Origin: Pseudoalteromonas lipolytica | GTDB lineage: Bacteria; Pseudomonadota; Gammaproteobacteria; Enterobacterales; Alteromonadaceae | Assembly: GCF_900116435.1 (NCBI RefSeq) | Contig: NZ_FPAZ01000011.1 | Span: forward strand, 62,001-126,000 | Direction: 5' to 3' | Length of the DNA: 64,000 nucleotides | Shown: positions 38,841 through 47,872 of the stretch, in pieces | Numbering within the stretch: position 1 is the stretch's first letter | How the letters are laid out: each line of letters starts with the position of its first letter | Translations under genes and position numbers: made by a program | The notes under the pieces: model-generated | What the model was told of the DNA's origin: nothing | What the model saw: only the letters and a program-made list of their open reading frames with translations | Databases searched by the model: none

Positions 38841-38902
38841 TTCCTTGCCTTAAACCGACTGGCCGAAACGGTAGAAGGCTCTATTAACCGTAAGGAATAT
38901 CC
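38841..38902 (+). promoter_or_regulatory. Probable S6:S18 autoregulatory leader before rpsF
   Basis: The 62 bases before rpsF fold into nested helices. TTCCTT (38841-38846) pairs with AAGGAA (38892-38897), which is the rpsF ribosome binding site. GCCTT (38847-38851) pairs with AAGGC (38875-38879). ACCG (38854-38857) pairs with CGGT (38869-38872). rpsF leaders in many bacteria bind the S6:S18 complex to repress the operon. The nested stems and burial of the ribosome binding site here fit that, but I matched it by structure and memory, not by a covariance model. Confidence 0.6.
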
Positions 38903-39244
38903 ATGCGTCATTACGAAATCGTATTCATGGTTCACCCTGATCAGAGTGAGCAAGTACCTGGTATGATCGAACGTTATACTGGTTCTATCACTGAAGCTGG
39001 TGGTACTATCCACCGTCTTGAAGACTGGGGCCGTCGTCAATTGGCTTACCCAATCGACAAGCTTCACAAAGCTCATTATGTTCTTATGAACGTTGAAGCA
39101 CCTACTGAAGTAATCAGCGAGCTAGAAACTACTTTCCGCTACAACGATGCAGTGCTTCGTAACTTAGTTATGCGTACTAAAGACGCTGTAACTGAAGCAT
39201 CTCCTCTTGCGAAAGAAGAGAAGAAAGAAGCACCAGCTGCTTAA
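38903..39244 (+). CDS. rpsF: 30S ribosomal protein S6
   Basis: The 113-residue protein starts [18 protein letters not shown] and has the [19 protein letters not shown] segment typical of S6. The Glu/Lys-rich tail replaces the poly-Glu tail that RimK extends in E. coli, so it is of note that a rimK gene lies at 53.4 kb. First gene of rpsF-priB-rpsR-rplI, with a structured leader. Confidence 0.98.
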   Translation: MRHYEIVFMVHPDQSEQVPGMIERYTGSITEAGGTIHRLEDWGRRQLAYPIDKLHKAHYVLMNVEAPTEVISELETTFRYNDAVLRNLVMRTKDAVTEASPLAKEEKKEAPAA

Positions 39245-39287
39245 TCGTTTTGAGTCCAAGCATGGCGCTTGCAGTTGAGACACTAAG

Positions 39288-39614
39288 ATGAGCCAACCGG
39301 TTAATCCTTTTATGAATCAGCTGACGTTATCTGGGGTTGTATGTAAAACCCCAAAATATAGTCAAAGCCCTGCTGGTATACCGCATTGTATTTTTGTTCT
39401 TGAACACAAATCGATGCAAGTTGAAGCAGACCTTAACCGTAATAGTTATGTCAGGCTTCAAGTTGTTGCCAGTGGCACGCCAATGCAACAACAGACTCAA
39501 CAATTGCACGTTGGGCAACAAGTGCAAGTGACGGGTTTTTTAAACCGACACGAAGGCCGAAATGGTTTAAGCCAATTGGTCTTGCATGCTCAGCATATAG
39601 AAAGAATTTTTTGA
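39288..39614 (+). CDS. priB: Primosomal replication protein N (PriB)
   Basis: This 108-residue OB-fold protein (NQLTLSGVVCKTPKYSQSPAGIPHCIFVLEH; QQVQVTGFLNRHEGRNG) is PriB, a partner of PriA in restarting stalled replication forks. It sits between rpsF and rpsR as in other gammaproteobacteria, 43 bases after rpsF and 12 before rpsR. Confidence 0.94.
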   Translation: MSQPVNPFMNQLTLSGVVCKTPKYSQSPAGIPHCIFVLEHKSMQVEADLNRNSYVRLQVVASGTPMQQQTQQLHVGQQVQVTGFLNRHEGRNGLSQLVLHAQHIERIF

Positions 39615-39626
39615 GGAATTAAACTC

Positions 39627-39854
39627 ATGGCACGTTATTTCAGACGTCGTAAGTTCTGCCGCTTTAAAGCGGAAGGCGTACAACAAATCGATTATAAAGA
39701 TCTAGCTACTCTTAGAAACTATGTTACAGAAAGTGGCAAAATCGTACCTAGCCGTATCACAGGTACTAGCGCTAAATATCAGCGTCAGCTAGCAACTGCT
39801 ATCAAGCGTGCTCGCTACTTAGCCCTTCTTCCATACACTGACTTACATAAGTAA
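39627..39854 (+). CDS. rpsR: 30S ribosomal protein S18
   Basis: The 75-residue protein has the standard S18 sequence, including [19 protein letters not shown] and the C-terminal [14 protein letters not shown]18 pairs with S6 in the 30S platform. GAGGAA precedes the ATG. Confidence 0.98.
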
Positions 39855-39889
39855 GCAGCGGATTAACAGTTTTTAAAAGGTGTAGAGAC

Positions 39890-40342
39890 ATGCAAGTTAT
39901 TCTACTAGACAAGATCGCAAACCTAGGTGGCCTAGGTGACCAGGTTGTAGTTAAATCTGGCTTCGCACGTAACTTCCTTTTCCCACAAGGTAAGGCAGTT
40001 CCTGCAACTAAAGCTAACATCGAAACTTTCGAAGCACGTCGTGCTGAGTTAGAAGCTAAGATCGCTGAAGATCTAGCTGCTGCTCAAGCTCGCGCTGACA
40101 AGTTAGAAGCATTAGCTGAAGTTACACTAGTTTCTAAAGCTGGTGACGAAGGCAAGTTATTCGGTTCTATCGGTACTCGCGACATCGCTGAAGCTATTTC
40201 AGCTGTTGGCGTTGAAGTTGCAAAATCAGAAGTTCGTTTACCTCTAGGTACTATCCGTGAGACTGGCGAATTTGACGTTGCAATCGCAGTACACTCAGAC
40301 GTTACGGCTACTATCAAAGTAATCGTTATCGCTGAAGCTTAA
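39890..40342 (+). CDS. rplI: 50S ribosomal protein L9
   Basis: The 150-residue protein has the L9 N-terminal domain ([36 protein letters not shown]), a long central helix and the C-terminal RNA-binding domain ([16 protein letters not shown]). Last gene of the operon, followed by an intrinsic terminator. Confidence 0.98.
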   Translation: MQVILLDKIANLGGLGDQVVVKSGFARNFLFPQGKAVPATKANIETFEARRAELEAKIAEDLAAAQARADKLEALAEVTLVSKAGDEGKLFGSIGTRDIAEAISAVGVEVAKSEVRLPLGTIRETGEFDVAIAVHSDVTATIKVIVIAEA

Positions 40343-40361
40343 TAGCAATATTAAGTAGAAA

Positions 40362-40393
40362 AAAAGCCGTGCTTTATTAAGCGCGGCTTTTTT
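40362..40393 (+). terminator. Intrinsic terminator after rplI
   Basis: AAAAGCCGTGC (40362-40372) pairs with GCGCGGCTTTT (40381-40391) with one G-T wobble and an 8-base loop, followed by T residues. It closes the rpsF-rplI operon. Confidence 0.88.
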
Positions 40394-40402
40394 GTATCTA
40401 AA

Positions 40403-40481
<79 letters not shown>

Positions 40482-40699
40482 ACTCTTTTTGCTTTGCTTC
40501 CCTGTCAATAGTTGTGCTATTTGCATTAATGTTTAATGGAATGGGGTTTTGTTTACCTATTTTAAACACAAACAGCCTTTTGTCTTAATTTTTTATTTTT
40601 AGTTAGTATAATCAGGCTAGTTAGTTAGAATTGGTTAAATTGACAGCGACAGCGCTGTCATTTATAGTGGTTTCATAAAAAAGTTGTAAGGAATGAAAG

Positions 40700-41122
40700 T
40701 TGAAGGAGACATCATCATCGGGAAAACACCGTGGTTTTACACTTGTTGAAATACTGATCGTTATCGCTATTTTAGGTATTTTATATAGCGTAGCGTTACC
40801 TGTTTATACCGAACAAATGCAACGCAGTCGCCGTGCCGACATACAACAAGAGTTATTGCAATATAGCGCGAGTCTTGAGCGTATTTATTCAAGAAATGGT
40901 GGTTACCCTAACGCATTTACGGCACAAAATACTGATTTTTATACTTTCACTTACACCCCTACAGATAAAGTCGCCGGTGCAATCAGTGACTTTAAAAACC
41001 GTGGTTATAGTTTAAAAGCATCACCAAAGTCTGGTTCGGCGCAAGCAAGTGATCGTTGTGGTGATCTCACTGTGAAACATGATGGCAGTTACACCGCCTC
41101 AGAGAATGATTGTTGGGAGTAG
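40700..41122 (+). CDS. Type IV pilin, PilE-like
   Basis: The 140-residue prepilin has a short leader ending HRG, cleavage before Phe, and the hydrophobic helix FTLVEILIVIAILGILYSVALP with Glu at position +5. Two cysteines near the C-terminus (DRCGDL and NDCWE) make the D-region disulfide. The start is TTG at 40700 with AAGGA 7 bases upstream. The nearby ATG is in another frame. It heads the minor pilin operon and is of the PilE type often encoded at minor pilin loci, rather than a clear major pilin. A TTAC microsatellite lies upstream. Confidence 0.85.
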   Translation: MKETSSSGKHRGFTLVEILIVIAILGILYSVALPVYTEQMQRSRRADIQQELLQYSASLERIYSRNGGYPNAFTAQNTDFYTFTYTPTDKVAGAISDFKNRGYSLKASPKSGSAQASDRCGDLTVKHDGSYTASENDCWE

Positions 41123-41127
41123 TTGAA

Positions 41128-41580
41128 GTGCGACGAAAGGCCGGATTTACACTGATAGAATTAATGGTCGTACTGGTTATTATTGGTATTATGGCTAGTC
41201 TTGCTTTCCCGTCATTTAGCCAGCAAATCTTGCAAGATCGCGTTGTAACGACCGCAAATCAACTAAATAGTGTCTATAAATATGCGCGCAGTGAAGCAGT
41301 AAAGCGTGAGCGACAAATTAACTTAGTCGTTAATAACAACCGCTGGCAGGTAACGCTAAATGAAGCGGGCGTGGCTTCGGTTCTTAAAGAATTTAGTGTA
41401 ACCAAATCTGGCATAACGGTTGATTTAGCGGCCTTGACCGTGAGTGCCAGTGGCGAGGTTAACCAGCAAGCGCAAATAGATATTAAAGACAATCACAGCA
41501 ACACCACTGACTATGTAATGTGTGTACTAAAAAGTGGCCAAAACTGGTTAGTTGAAAGTTCAGAGCGAGGATGTGCATGA
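41128..41580 (+). CDS. FimT/GspH-family minor pseudopilin
   Basis: The protein has about 150 residues with the prepilin motif KAGFTLIELMVVLVIIGIMASLAFP at the N-terminus and a GspH/FimT-type C-terminal region with a late cysteine pair (YVMCVLKSG and ERGCA). The start is GTG at 41128, preceded by GGGAG. It begins 6 bases after the PilE-like gene and overlaps the next by ATGA. FimT-type proteins are minor pilins, and some bind DNA for competence (family knowledge). Confidence 0.87.
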   Translation: MRRKAGFTLIELMVVLVIIGIMASLAFPSFSQQILQDRVVTTANQLNSVYKYARSEAVKRERQINLVVNNNRWQVTLNEAGVASVLKEFSVTKSGITVDLAALTVSASGEVNQQAQIDIKDNHSNTTDYVMCVLKSGQNWLVESSERGCA

Positions 41581-41975
41581 TTAAGCAGCAAGGTTTTTCA
41601 TTACTAGAAGTCATGATATCTGTGGTAATCGCCGGAATCGCTTTATTAGGGTTGGCTGCTGCCCAACTTAAATCGCTTCAGTATGCTACTAACAGTTTTC
41701 ATTACACGGTGTCGCTTATTCAAGGTCAAAACAGCATAGAGCGACTTTGGCCGCATATTTGTGATATTCAAAAAACCAACCCCGGCTTATTTCAAGATGC
41801 GACCTTTAGAGCGAGTCTTTCTCCACAGGTTAGTGACTACGAACTAACTCTGCCTGCTGTATACAATAATGACATGCAAATTAATGTTAGTTGGGTCGAT
41901 AAACGCATGACTGATAATGCTGAGAACCAGATCAGTTTGAATGCGAGTTTCCCTGATTTGTCGGCGGTGTGTTAA
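41577..41975 (+). CDS. Type IV pilus modification protein, PilV-like
   Basis: The 132-residue protein has the class III prepilin leader KQQGFSLLEVMISVVIAGIALLGLA, as in PilV, and an N-terminal helix followed by a small globular part with cysteines (HICDIQ and SAVC at the end). I chose ATG 41577, which overlaps the previous stop as ATGA and has GCGAGG 6 bases upstream. The stop shares an A with the next start (TAATG). Confidence 0.85.
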   Translation: MIKQQGFSLLEVMISVVIAGIALLGLAAAQLKSLQYATNSFHYTVSLIQGQNSIERLWPHICDIQKTNPGLFQDATFRASLSPQVSDYELTLPAVYNNDMQINVSWVDKRMTDNAENQISLNASFPDLSAVC

Positions 41976-42499
41976 TGATAAAACATACAAAAGGGTTTAG
42001 CTTAGTCGAGTTAATGGTGGCGCTGGCTGCGGGAGCATTTTTACTTGCTGGGATTAGTTTGTCTTACTCGGCGATTAAAGGCACGATTCAGGTGAGCAAA
42101 GAGCTCGAAAATGCACAAGAGGTGCTTCGTTACACGAGTAAAGTGTTTAATCGCAGCATTAAGCAAACTCAAATAACCCCGGTTATTAGTGCTGATAAAA
42201 GCATGATAACCATCACTCAGCCTGCTGGTGTCATTGCCTGTGATGGTCAAGTTACCGCAGTGCAAGTTACTGAAGTTTATAGCTTAAACGATAATAACTT
42301 AATGTGCTCACTGAATGGCGCAGCTGCGGAGCGTTTGTTAACAGGGGTCGAGAGCTTATCGTTTGATATCGCGGGTGAATTAGTGACGGTGAGTGTGAAA
42401 CCAGAGCAATTACCTGGGCAATTCGGCAATGGTATAAATATCGATATTGCGCTCACAAACACAATCTTACTGAAGGCATATGGTGGTGGCAGTGTTTAA
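41975..42499 (+). CDS. PilW-like minor pilin
   Basis: This 174-residue protein has the prepilin motif TKGFSLVELMVALAAGAFLLAGISLSY and a globular C-terminus with two cysteines. Position after PilV-like and before PilX-like genes matches pilV-pilW-pilX in Pseudomonas, where these minor pilins prime pilus assembly. It is shorter than many PilW proteins. It overlaps both neighbours, so the five genes are surely one transcript. Confidence 0.82.
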   Translation: MIKHTKGFSLVELMVALAAGAFLLAGISLSYSAIKGTIQVSKELENAQEVLRYTSKVFNRSIKQTQITPVISADKSMITITQPAGVIACDGQVTAVQVTEVYSLNDNNLMCSLNGAAAERLLTGVESLSFDIAGELVTVSVKPEQLPGQFGNGINIDIALTNTILLKAYGGGSV

Positions 42500-44228
42500 T
42501 AAGCAACATGGTTTTACCTTAATTACAGTGCTGATTTTAACGAGCATGGCCAGTCTTGTGGTGCTGAGCTCACTGCGTGAAAATATTGTGCAAGAACGTT
42601 TGAGCGGTAATTTTCAGAAAAAGTTAAACAGCCGTTTGCTAGCCGAAAAAGGGGTGTTTGAGCAAGCTAAACTATTACAACAAACACTGAATCGTGAAGG
42701 CGTATTAGCGGTTGATGATTTAATTAATAAAACGAATTTAGCGTCTGGTACCGGCATTATTGCGAGTGATGCTACCTTTAGTGCAACCCTTGCTAAAAAC
42801 CCTGATGGCGAGCTTGAAATTGCCAGCCTAGGGCAGCGCTTTGAAGGCGATGCACAGAGTAATTTAGTCGCACGCTTTGGCATTCAAGGTGCCAAAGGCA
42901 GCTCGGTATTTACCAATGCGATGGTTGGCTGTAAAGGGGTTAATTTGTCGGGCAGTGGAAGTATCGACAGCTATGATTCAAGCCAAGGTACTTACGAAGA
43001 AACTAAATCGAACGACGGTGATGTATCAACTATTGCCGGTGACTCTGATGTAGTGCTTTCAGGACACTCGCCAATTAGAGGTGATGTAAAAGCCAGTGGT
43101 GTAATTTACTTAAACGGGTCATCGCCCATTATAGGTAATATTCACTCTAATACGGGGGTGTATATTTCTCCAGGTAGTGGTCTGCGAGTCGATGGAAATG
43201 TGTATACCCGGGGCTACTATAAACACCGAGGAGGCCGCATTTCAGGTGTAGTAAGAGCAAATGGTGATGCCACAATGCAATGGTCTACTTACATTGATAA
43301 TACTCAAGGTGAGACCCTCGATATCATGTATGGCGGTACAGGTGACTTTAAAGACACCTACAATAACCAGCAAGACGGCGTACATTACAGTAATAGTAAA
43401 TTTAATATAAACCCGAATGTTGAACCCGTCACTGTAGCCGACCCTACGGCACCTGATTACGATCCGAGTAACCCTGATACCAACTGTGACCCTTTAATTT
43501 TGCCCGAAAAAATGACTGACATAATGGCTGGTATCACTGGGTATGATTCTATTTCGGTTGGGCCAACTCAACTATTTAAGTTTAATACTGAACAAGGGTT
43601 TCACAGCAATGGTGGCAGCCAAATTATTGTGCCGACCTTAGCTGATGTATTTTTGTTTGATAAGAAGATTCAAAATCAATCTCATGGGAGCCATTCTAAA
43701 GAGTATGTATTTGCTTTAGATGGTTTGAAAATGACCAGTGATGGCAAAATGGAGGTCTCAGGGGGCGATGTCATCTTATTGATAGATGGTGATTTTTCAA
43801 TGGGGGGTGATACCACCCTGACGATCAAAAAAGACAGCAGTCTTACCGTATTAATAACGGGAAAAGTTAATATTGGTGCCGGTGCTAAAGTGATCACTGA
43901 ACAAGAAGGATTAACGACCAGTGGGCATCCATCGCTGTCGTTTTACTCGTCATTTAACGGTGTGAATGGTGTGCAATTTAGTGGCGCTGCAAACTTGTAT
44001 GCCGCAATTTATGCGCCGCTTACCACGGTAAAATTGTCGGGAAGTGGCGAGCTATTTGGCAGTGTTCGTGGTGCGGTGATCACTTCAACAGGCGGCAGTG
44101 GGGCGCACTATGATGCGGGTCTACTTAAAGTACAAAATGGGGGGAAACCGTCAACCCCTGCACGGATTGTGTTTTTAGGCTGGAGCTACAAAACACCGCC
44201 ACAGAGTGAACCGAGCCCCGCACAATAA
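42480..44228 (+). CDS. Large PilX-like protein with a polymer/beta-helix-like C-terminal region
   Basis: The 582-residue protein opens with a prepilin-like segment (KQHGFTLITVLILTSMASLVVLSSL, lacking Glu+5) and a helical PilX-type part to about residue 130. It then has a long region rich in Gly, Ser and Val with repeated GSGSI/VLSGHSPI/GDVKASGV/YLNGSSPIIGNI motifs that looks like a beta-helix or polymer-forming fold. It lacks a PilY1 neighbour. Ordinary PilX is about 200 residues, so the C-terminus is an extra module that may do the adhesive work of PilY1 (inference). It overlaps the PilW-like gene by 20 bases. Confidence 0.78.
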   Translation: MVVAVFNKQHGFTLITVLILTSMASLVVLSSLRENIVQERLSGNFQKKLNSRLLAEKGVFEQAKLLQQTLNREGVLAVDDLINKTNLASGTGIIASDATFSATLAKNPDGELEIASLGQRFEGDAQSNLVARFGIQGAKGSSVFTNAMVGCKGVNLSGSGSIDSYDSSQGTYEETKSNDGDVSTIAGDSDVVLSGHSPIRGDVKASGVIYLNGSSPIIGNIHSNTGVYISPGSGLRVDGNVYTRGYYKHRGGRISGVVRANGDATMQWSTYIDNTQGETLDIMYGGTGDFKDTYNNQQDGVHYSNSKFNINPNVEPVTVADPTAPDYDPSNPDTNCDPLILPEKMTDIMAGITGYDSISVGPTQLFKFNTEQGFHSNGGSQIIVPTLADVFLFDKKIQNQSHGSHSKEYVFALDGLKMTSDGKMEVSGGDVILLIDGDFSMGGDTTLTIKKDSSLTVLITGKVNIGAGAKVITEQEGLTTSGHPSLSFYSSFNGVNGVQFSGAANLYAAIYAPLTTVKLSGSGELFGSVRGAVITSTGGSGAHYDAGLLKVQNGGKPSTPARIVFLGWSYKTPPQSEPSPAQ

Positions 44229-44353
44229 TGACCTAATTCGAGCAAGGTGATACTTGCTCAAAAAAATATTTAGTTTCATTTAAACCTTTTGAATCCCTCC
44301 TTACGTCTAATACACTAAATTCACAACAATAATCATAAAGGACAACATCCAGG

Positions 44354-44905
44354 ATGTTGATAGATGCAGAGCAAGCGTTTGCACAGCAAAGTGAGCACAC
44401 CTTGATTGAGCGCGTAAAAAGCGGCGATCAAGTTGCCTATGCAGCACTTTATGAGTTGCATGTGAAACGTGTTTACAGCCTTTGTTTACGACTTATTGCA
44501 GATAAAGAGCACGCCGAAGATGCAACACAAGAAGTGTTTGTACAGTTGTGGCACAAAATCGCCAATTTTGATGGGCGCTCACAGTTTACGACCTGGTTAC
44601 ACAGCGTGACGAGTAATATTGCGATTAGCTATATTCGTAAACATAAAAACTGGTTACAGAAAGTCGTGAGCTTTGAGCAAAGTGGCATGGATGAACAAAG
44701 TGCAGCGGACTGTCAGGGTTTAAATGGCCTTGATAAATTAGTACTCAGATTGCCCGAACGAGCGCGTATGGTGTTTGTACTCCATGCAATTGAAGGCTAT
44801 CGCCATGAAGAAATAGCCAGCATGCTTGATATGGCCGTTGGTTCAAGTAAATCGCAGTTTCACCGTGCAAGGCAGTTATTAAAAGAGTGGTATGAAAATG
44901 AGTAA
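44354..44905 (+). CDS. ECF-type RNA polymerase sigma factor
   Basis: The 183-residue protein has sigma region 2 (YELHVKRVYSLCLRLIADKEHAEDATQEVFVQLWHK, about 35-70) and region 4 (LPERARMVFVLHAIEGYRHEEIASMLDMAVGSSKSQFHRAR, about 135-175), with no region 3, so it is an ECF sigma factor. It overlaps the next gene, a short membrane protein in the place of an anti-sigma factor. Target genes are unknown, but the operon ends with a DUF4097-like protein. Confidence 0.93.
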   Translation: MLIDAEQAFAQQSEHTLIERVKSGDQVAYAALYELHVKRVYSLCLRLIADKEHAEDATQEVFVQLWHKIANFDGRSQFTTWLHSVTSNIAISYIRKHKNWLQKVVSFEQSGMDEQSAADCQGLNGLDKLVLRLPERARMVFVLHAIEGYRHEEIASMLDMAVGSSKSQFHRARQLLKEWYENE

Positions 44906-45380
44906 GCCAGATTTTGAACAGTTTTTAAATGACTCGCTTAATCAACCTAAGCAAGATATCGGCCCAGATAAAAACTTATGGCCGGGTATTGAGCGTGCAA
45001 TTGCTCACCCTACAGAGCAACAAGCTGAACAGTCACGTTTTACGTGGAATAAGCTTGCAGCCGTTGCTGCATGCTGTGTTGCGGCACTGCTTAGCGTGCA
45101 ATTGTTTGTTGCTCAGACCGAGCCGAATACGATGATAGCCATGAGTGATTATTTTACGAAGCAAAAACAGGGCTTGTTGGTGCAATATCAGAATCAACCT
45201 GCACTTACCGACAATTGGCAGCAGCAGCTTAAAGAATTAGAAGAAGCAGAGAGTGCCATTAAGCAAGCACTGGAAAATGAACCTGAAAATCCTGCGTTAT
45301 TACAAATGCTGTCGCAGGTTTATCAGCAACAACTTGATTTAATTAATAAGGTGCATGCACCTAAGTGGCAAACGATTTAG
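44898..45380 (+). CDS. Putative anti-sigma factor, single-pass membrane protein
   Basis: The 160-residue protein has a soluble N-terminus (about 1-48), one membrane segment (LAAVAACCVAALLSVQLFV, about 48-68) and a periplasmic, Gln/Glu-rich helical tail. The order sigma then short membrane protein, with an 8-base overlap, suggests an anti-sigma factor. I see no zinc-binding HxxxCxxC motif. ATG 44898 is preferred to 44892 because GAGTGG is better spaced from it. Function is inferred from position. Confidence 0.68.
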   Translation: MSKPDFEQFLNDSLNQPKQDIGPDKNLWPGIERAIAHPTEQQAEQSRFTWNKLAAVAACCVAALLSVQLFVAQTEPNTMIAMSDYFTKQKQGLLVQYQNQPALTDNWQQQLKELEEAESAIKQALENEPENPALLQMLSQVYQQQLDLINKVHAPKWQTI

Positions 45381-45391
45381 GAGTGATAACC

Positions 45392-46333
45392 ATGAAACTA
45401 CTCGCATTAACATTAGGATTACTGCCACTGATGGCAATGGCAGGACAAACAATCAATGAACAGGTTGATATACCTGCGAATAAGCGCATTTTTATTGAAA
45501 ACCAACGTGGTGATGTGCGTATTGAAGGGTGGGATAAACCGGTGTTAAAAATCGAAGGTGAATTAGATAATAAAGCCGAAGGTTATCGTTTAGATGTGGA
45601 AGGAAGCCGCGTCGAGTTTATTGTCAAAATGCCACGTAACATAAGTGGCTGGAACAAAGGCGACGGTTCACGTTTAACGATTTATATGCCAAAAAGCAGT
45701 GAGCTCGAATTTGCTGGGGTGAATGTGACCGTCAGTGCCAAAGAGCTGGCAGCAGGCGCCGACATTGATACTGTGAACGGTGATATAACGGTGCAGGATA
45801 TTAGCGGTAACATGAGTTTTGAAACGGTAAATGGTGATGTCAATGCGATTGACCTAAACGGTGATATTCGTTTTGAAACGGTGAATGGTGAAATTAATGA
45901 TAAAAAATCACAAGGTACGCTGCGTTTTACAGCAGTAAATGGCGATATCAAGTCAAAAACCAAAGCCGAAGATGTGCGTCTTGAAAATGTAAACGGTAAT
46001 ATCGACTTTGCATTTGATGCAATTAAAAAACTACGTATCAATACGGTAAACGGCGAAGCCGAAGTACATATTAATAAATTACTCACCGGTGCAAATGTGC
46101 GCTTTGAATCTGTCAGTGGAGATGCGGAGTTTTACTTCCCGGCTGATGTATCAGCCCAGTTTGAAATAGAAGCACATACAAACGGCAAAATTGTTAATGA
46201 GTTAAGTGATGATAAAGCAATAAAAGCGAAGTATGGACCATCGAGTGATCTTGAGTTTAGTGTTAATGGCGGGAACGCTGATATTGAAATGGATACCATT
46301 AGTGGTCGCATAGAACTGCGCAAACAAAAATAA
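45392..46333 (+). CDS. DUF4097-like exported beta-strand repeat protein
   Basis: The 313-residue protein has a signal peptide (about 1-18, MAMAG end) and repeating strands of about 18-20 residues with VNGDI/TVNGEI/VNGNI/VSGDAEF turns (about residues 120-240), typical of DUF4097-type adhesin-like beta-helices. N-terminal RGDVRIEGWDKP is another family signature. These proteins often lie beside ECF sigma/anti-sigma genes. The role is unknown. ATG 45392 with GGAG 8 bases upstream is a better start than one upstream that overlaps the previous gene. Confidence 0.78.
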   Translation: MKLLALTLGLLPLMAMAGQTINEQVDIPANKRIFIENQRGDVRIEGWDKPVLKIEGELDNKAEGYRLDVEGSRVEFIVKMPRNISGWNKGDGSRLTIYMPKSSELEFAGVNVTVSAKELAAGADIDTVNGDITVQDISGNMSFETVNGDVNAIDLNGDIRFETVNGEINDKKSQGTLRFTAVNGDIKSKTKAEDVRLENVNGNIDFAFDAIKKLRINTVNGEAEVHINKLLTGANVRFESVSGDAEFYFPADVSAQFEIEAHTNGKIVNELSDDKAIKAKYGPSSDLEFSVNGGNADIEMDTISGRIELRKQK

Positions 46334-46406
46334 TCACTAAGGTGAGCGTCATTAATCTAAGCACTGAGTAATATGTCTAGTTACCAAGGTTTAGCTTAAT
46401 TACAAT

Positions 46407-46430
46407 AAAGCGGGAAGATTTCCCGCTTTT
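46407..46430 (+). terminator. Intrinsic terminator after the sigma factor operon
   Basis: AAAGCGGGAA and TTCCCGCTTT form a near-perfect 10-bp stem with a GAT loop. TTCTATTT follows. It separates the ECF operon from dnaB. Confidence 0.85.
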
Positions 46431-46492
46431 CTATTTGCACAGCCTTTGCAAGTCGATAGAATAGAGCCATTCAATTTAAGTTTTGTGAAGAT

Positions 46493-47872
46493 ATGGCTAA
46501 ACCAGATAAGCAAGTCGATACGTTAAAAGTTCCTCCCCATTCAATTGAAGCTGAGCAATCTGTTTTAGGTGGTTTAATGCTTGATAATCAAGCGTTTGAC
46601 CGTGTTGCTGAGTTGGTTGTCTCGCAGGATTTTTATACCCGCACACATAAGTTGATTTTTGAAGCGATGGTGAGTCTTGCAGAAGCAGGCGACCCGATTG
46701 ATTTGATCACCATTTCTGAAAGCTTAGAAAAAAATAATCAGCTGAGCAATGTGGGTGGCTTTGCTTACCTTGCTGAAATCGCAAAAAATACTCCCAGTGC
46801 TGCCAACATCGACGCATACGCAAATATCGTTCGTGAACGTGCTGTTATTCGTGAAATGATTGGTGTTGCAAACGAAATCGCCGAAGCGGGCTTTAGTCCA
46901 GAAGGACGCACAAGCCATGATTTGCTCGATTTTGCAGAAAGTAAAGTATTCAAAATTGCCGAGCAACGTACTAAAAGTACCGAAGGTCCACAAAGCTTAC
47001 ACAGCATTCTAGAAAAAACGGTTGATAAGATTGAAGAGTTATATCAATCGCCACAAGATGGTGTAACGGGTGTAAGTACAGGGTATGCCGATCTAGATAA
47101 AATGACCGCGGGTATGCAGCCTTCAGATCTGATTATTGTTGCTGCACGTCCATCAATGGGTAAAACCACGTTTGCGATGAACTTAGCTGAACATGCGGCA
47201 ATGACGCAAGACAAACCCGTGCTGATCTACTCACTAGAGATGCCGTCAGAACAAATTATGATGAGGATGCTTGCCTCACTCGGTCGTATTAACCAAACGA
47301 AAGTACGTACAGGCCAATTAGATGATGATGATTGGGCTCGCCTCTCTTCAACCATGGGCTTATTGATGGAAAAAGGGAAGATGTATGTTGACGATGCATC
47401 GGGCCTTACACCGACCGATGTACGTTCGCGTGCACGTCGTATCGCACGCGATCATGGCGGTATTAGTATGATCATGGTCGACTACTTGCAGCTAATGCGC
47501 GTTCCGAGCTTATCTGATAACCGTACCTTAGAGATTGCCGAAATCTCGCGTTCATTAAAAGCCCTTGCCAAAGAGCTACAATGCCCTGTAATTGCCCTGT
47601 CGCAGCTTAACCGTACGCTAGAGCAACGTGCTGATAAACGCCCAATCAACTCTGACTTACGTGAATCAGGCTCAATCGAGCAGGATGCCGACTTAATCAT
47701 GTTTATTTATCGTGATGAAGTGTATAACGAAGACAGTGCCGAGAAAGGGGTCGCTGAAATCATAATCGGTAAGCAACGTAATGGTCCTATCGGTAAAGTG
47801 CGTCTTACGTTCCAAGGTCAATTCTCACGTTTTGATAACTACGCGGGCCCAGCTATGGATGACGAATATTAA
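46493..47872 (+). CDS. dnaB: Replicative DNA helicase DnaB
   Basis: This 459-residue helicase has the N-terminal DnaG-interaction domain (SIEAEQSVLGGLMLDNQAFD, about 17-120) and the C-terminal RecA-like ATPase with Walker A ARPSMGKTTF (Lys224) and the DnaB motifs MVDYLQLM and ALSQLNRTLEQRADKRP. It unwinds DNA at the replication fork. Its stop overlaps the alr start (TAATG). Confidence 0.98.
   Translation: MAKPDKQVDTLKVPPHSIEAEQSVLGGLMLDNQAFDRVAELVVSQDFYTRTHKLIFEAMVSLAEAGDPIDLITISESLEKNNQLSNVGGFAYLAEIAKNTPSAANIDAYANIVRERAVIREMIGVANEIAEAGFSPEGRTSHDLLDFAESKVFKIAEQRTKSTEGPQSLHSILEKTVDKIEELYQSPQDGVTGVSTGYADLDKMTAGMQPSDLIIVAARPSMGKTTFAMNLAEHAAMTQDKPVLIYSLEMPSEQIMMRMLASLGRINQTKVRTGQLDDDDWARLSSTMGLLMEKGKMYVDDASGLTPTDVRSRARRIARDHGGISMIMVDYLQLMRVPSLSDNRTLEIAEISRSLKALAKELQCPVIALSQLNRTLEQRADKRPINSDLRESGSIEQDADLIMFIYRDEVYNEDSAEKGVAEIIIGKQRNGPIGKVRLTFQGQFSRFDNYAGPAMDDEY

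Noticed and set aside
44282..44310. ECF-type autoregulatory promoter before the sigma factor gene (AAACC with CGTCTAA)
   Set aside because: The -35-like AAACC is too weak and the match may be chance. The spacing of the better GAATCC candidate is only 7 bases.
45682..46086. A 134-codon reading frame opposite the DUF4097-like gene
   Set aside because: It mirrors the repeat of the DUF4097-like gene (many SPFTVS units), which is a by-product of the VNGD repeat on the other strand.
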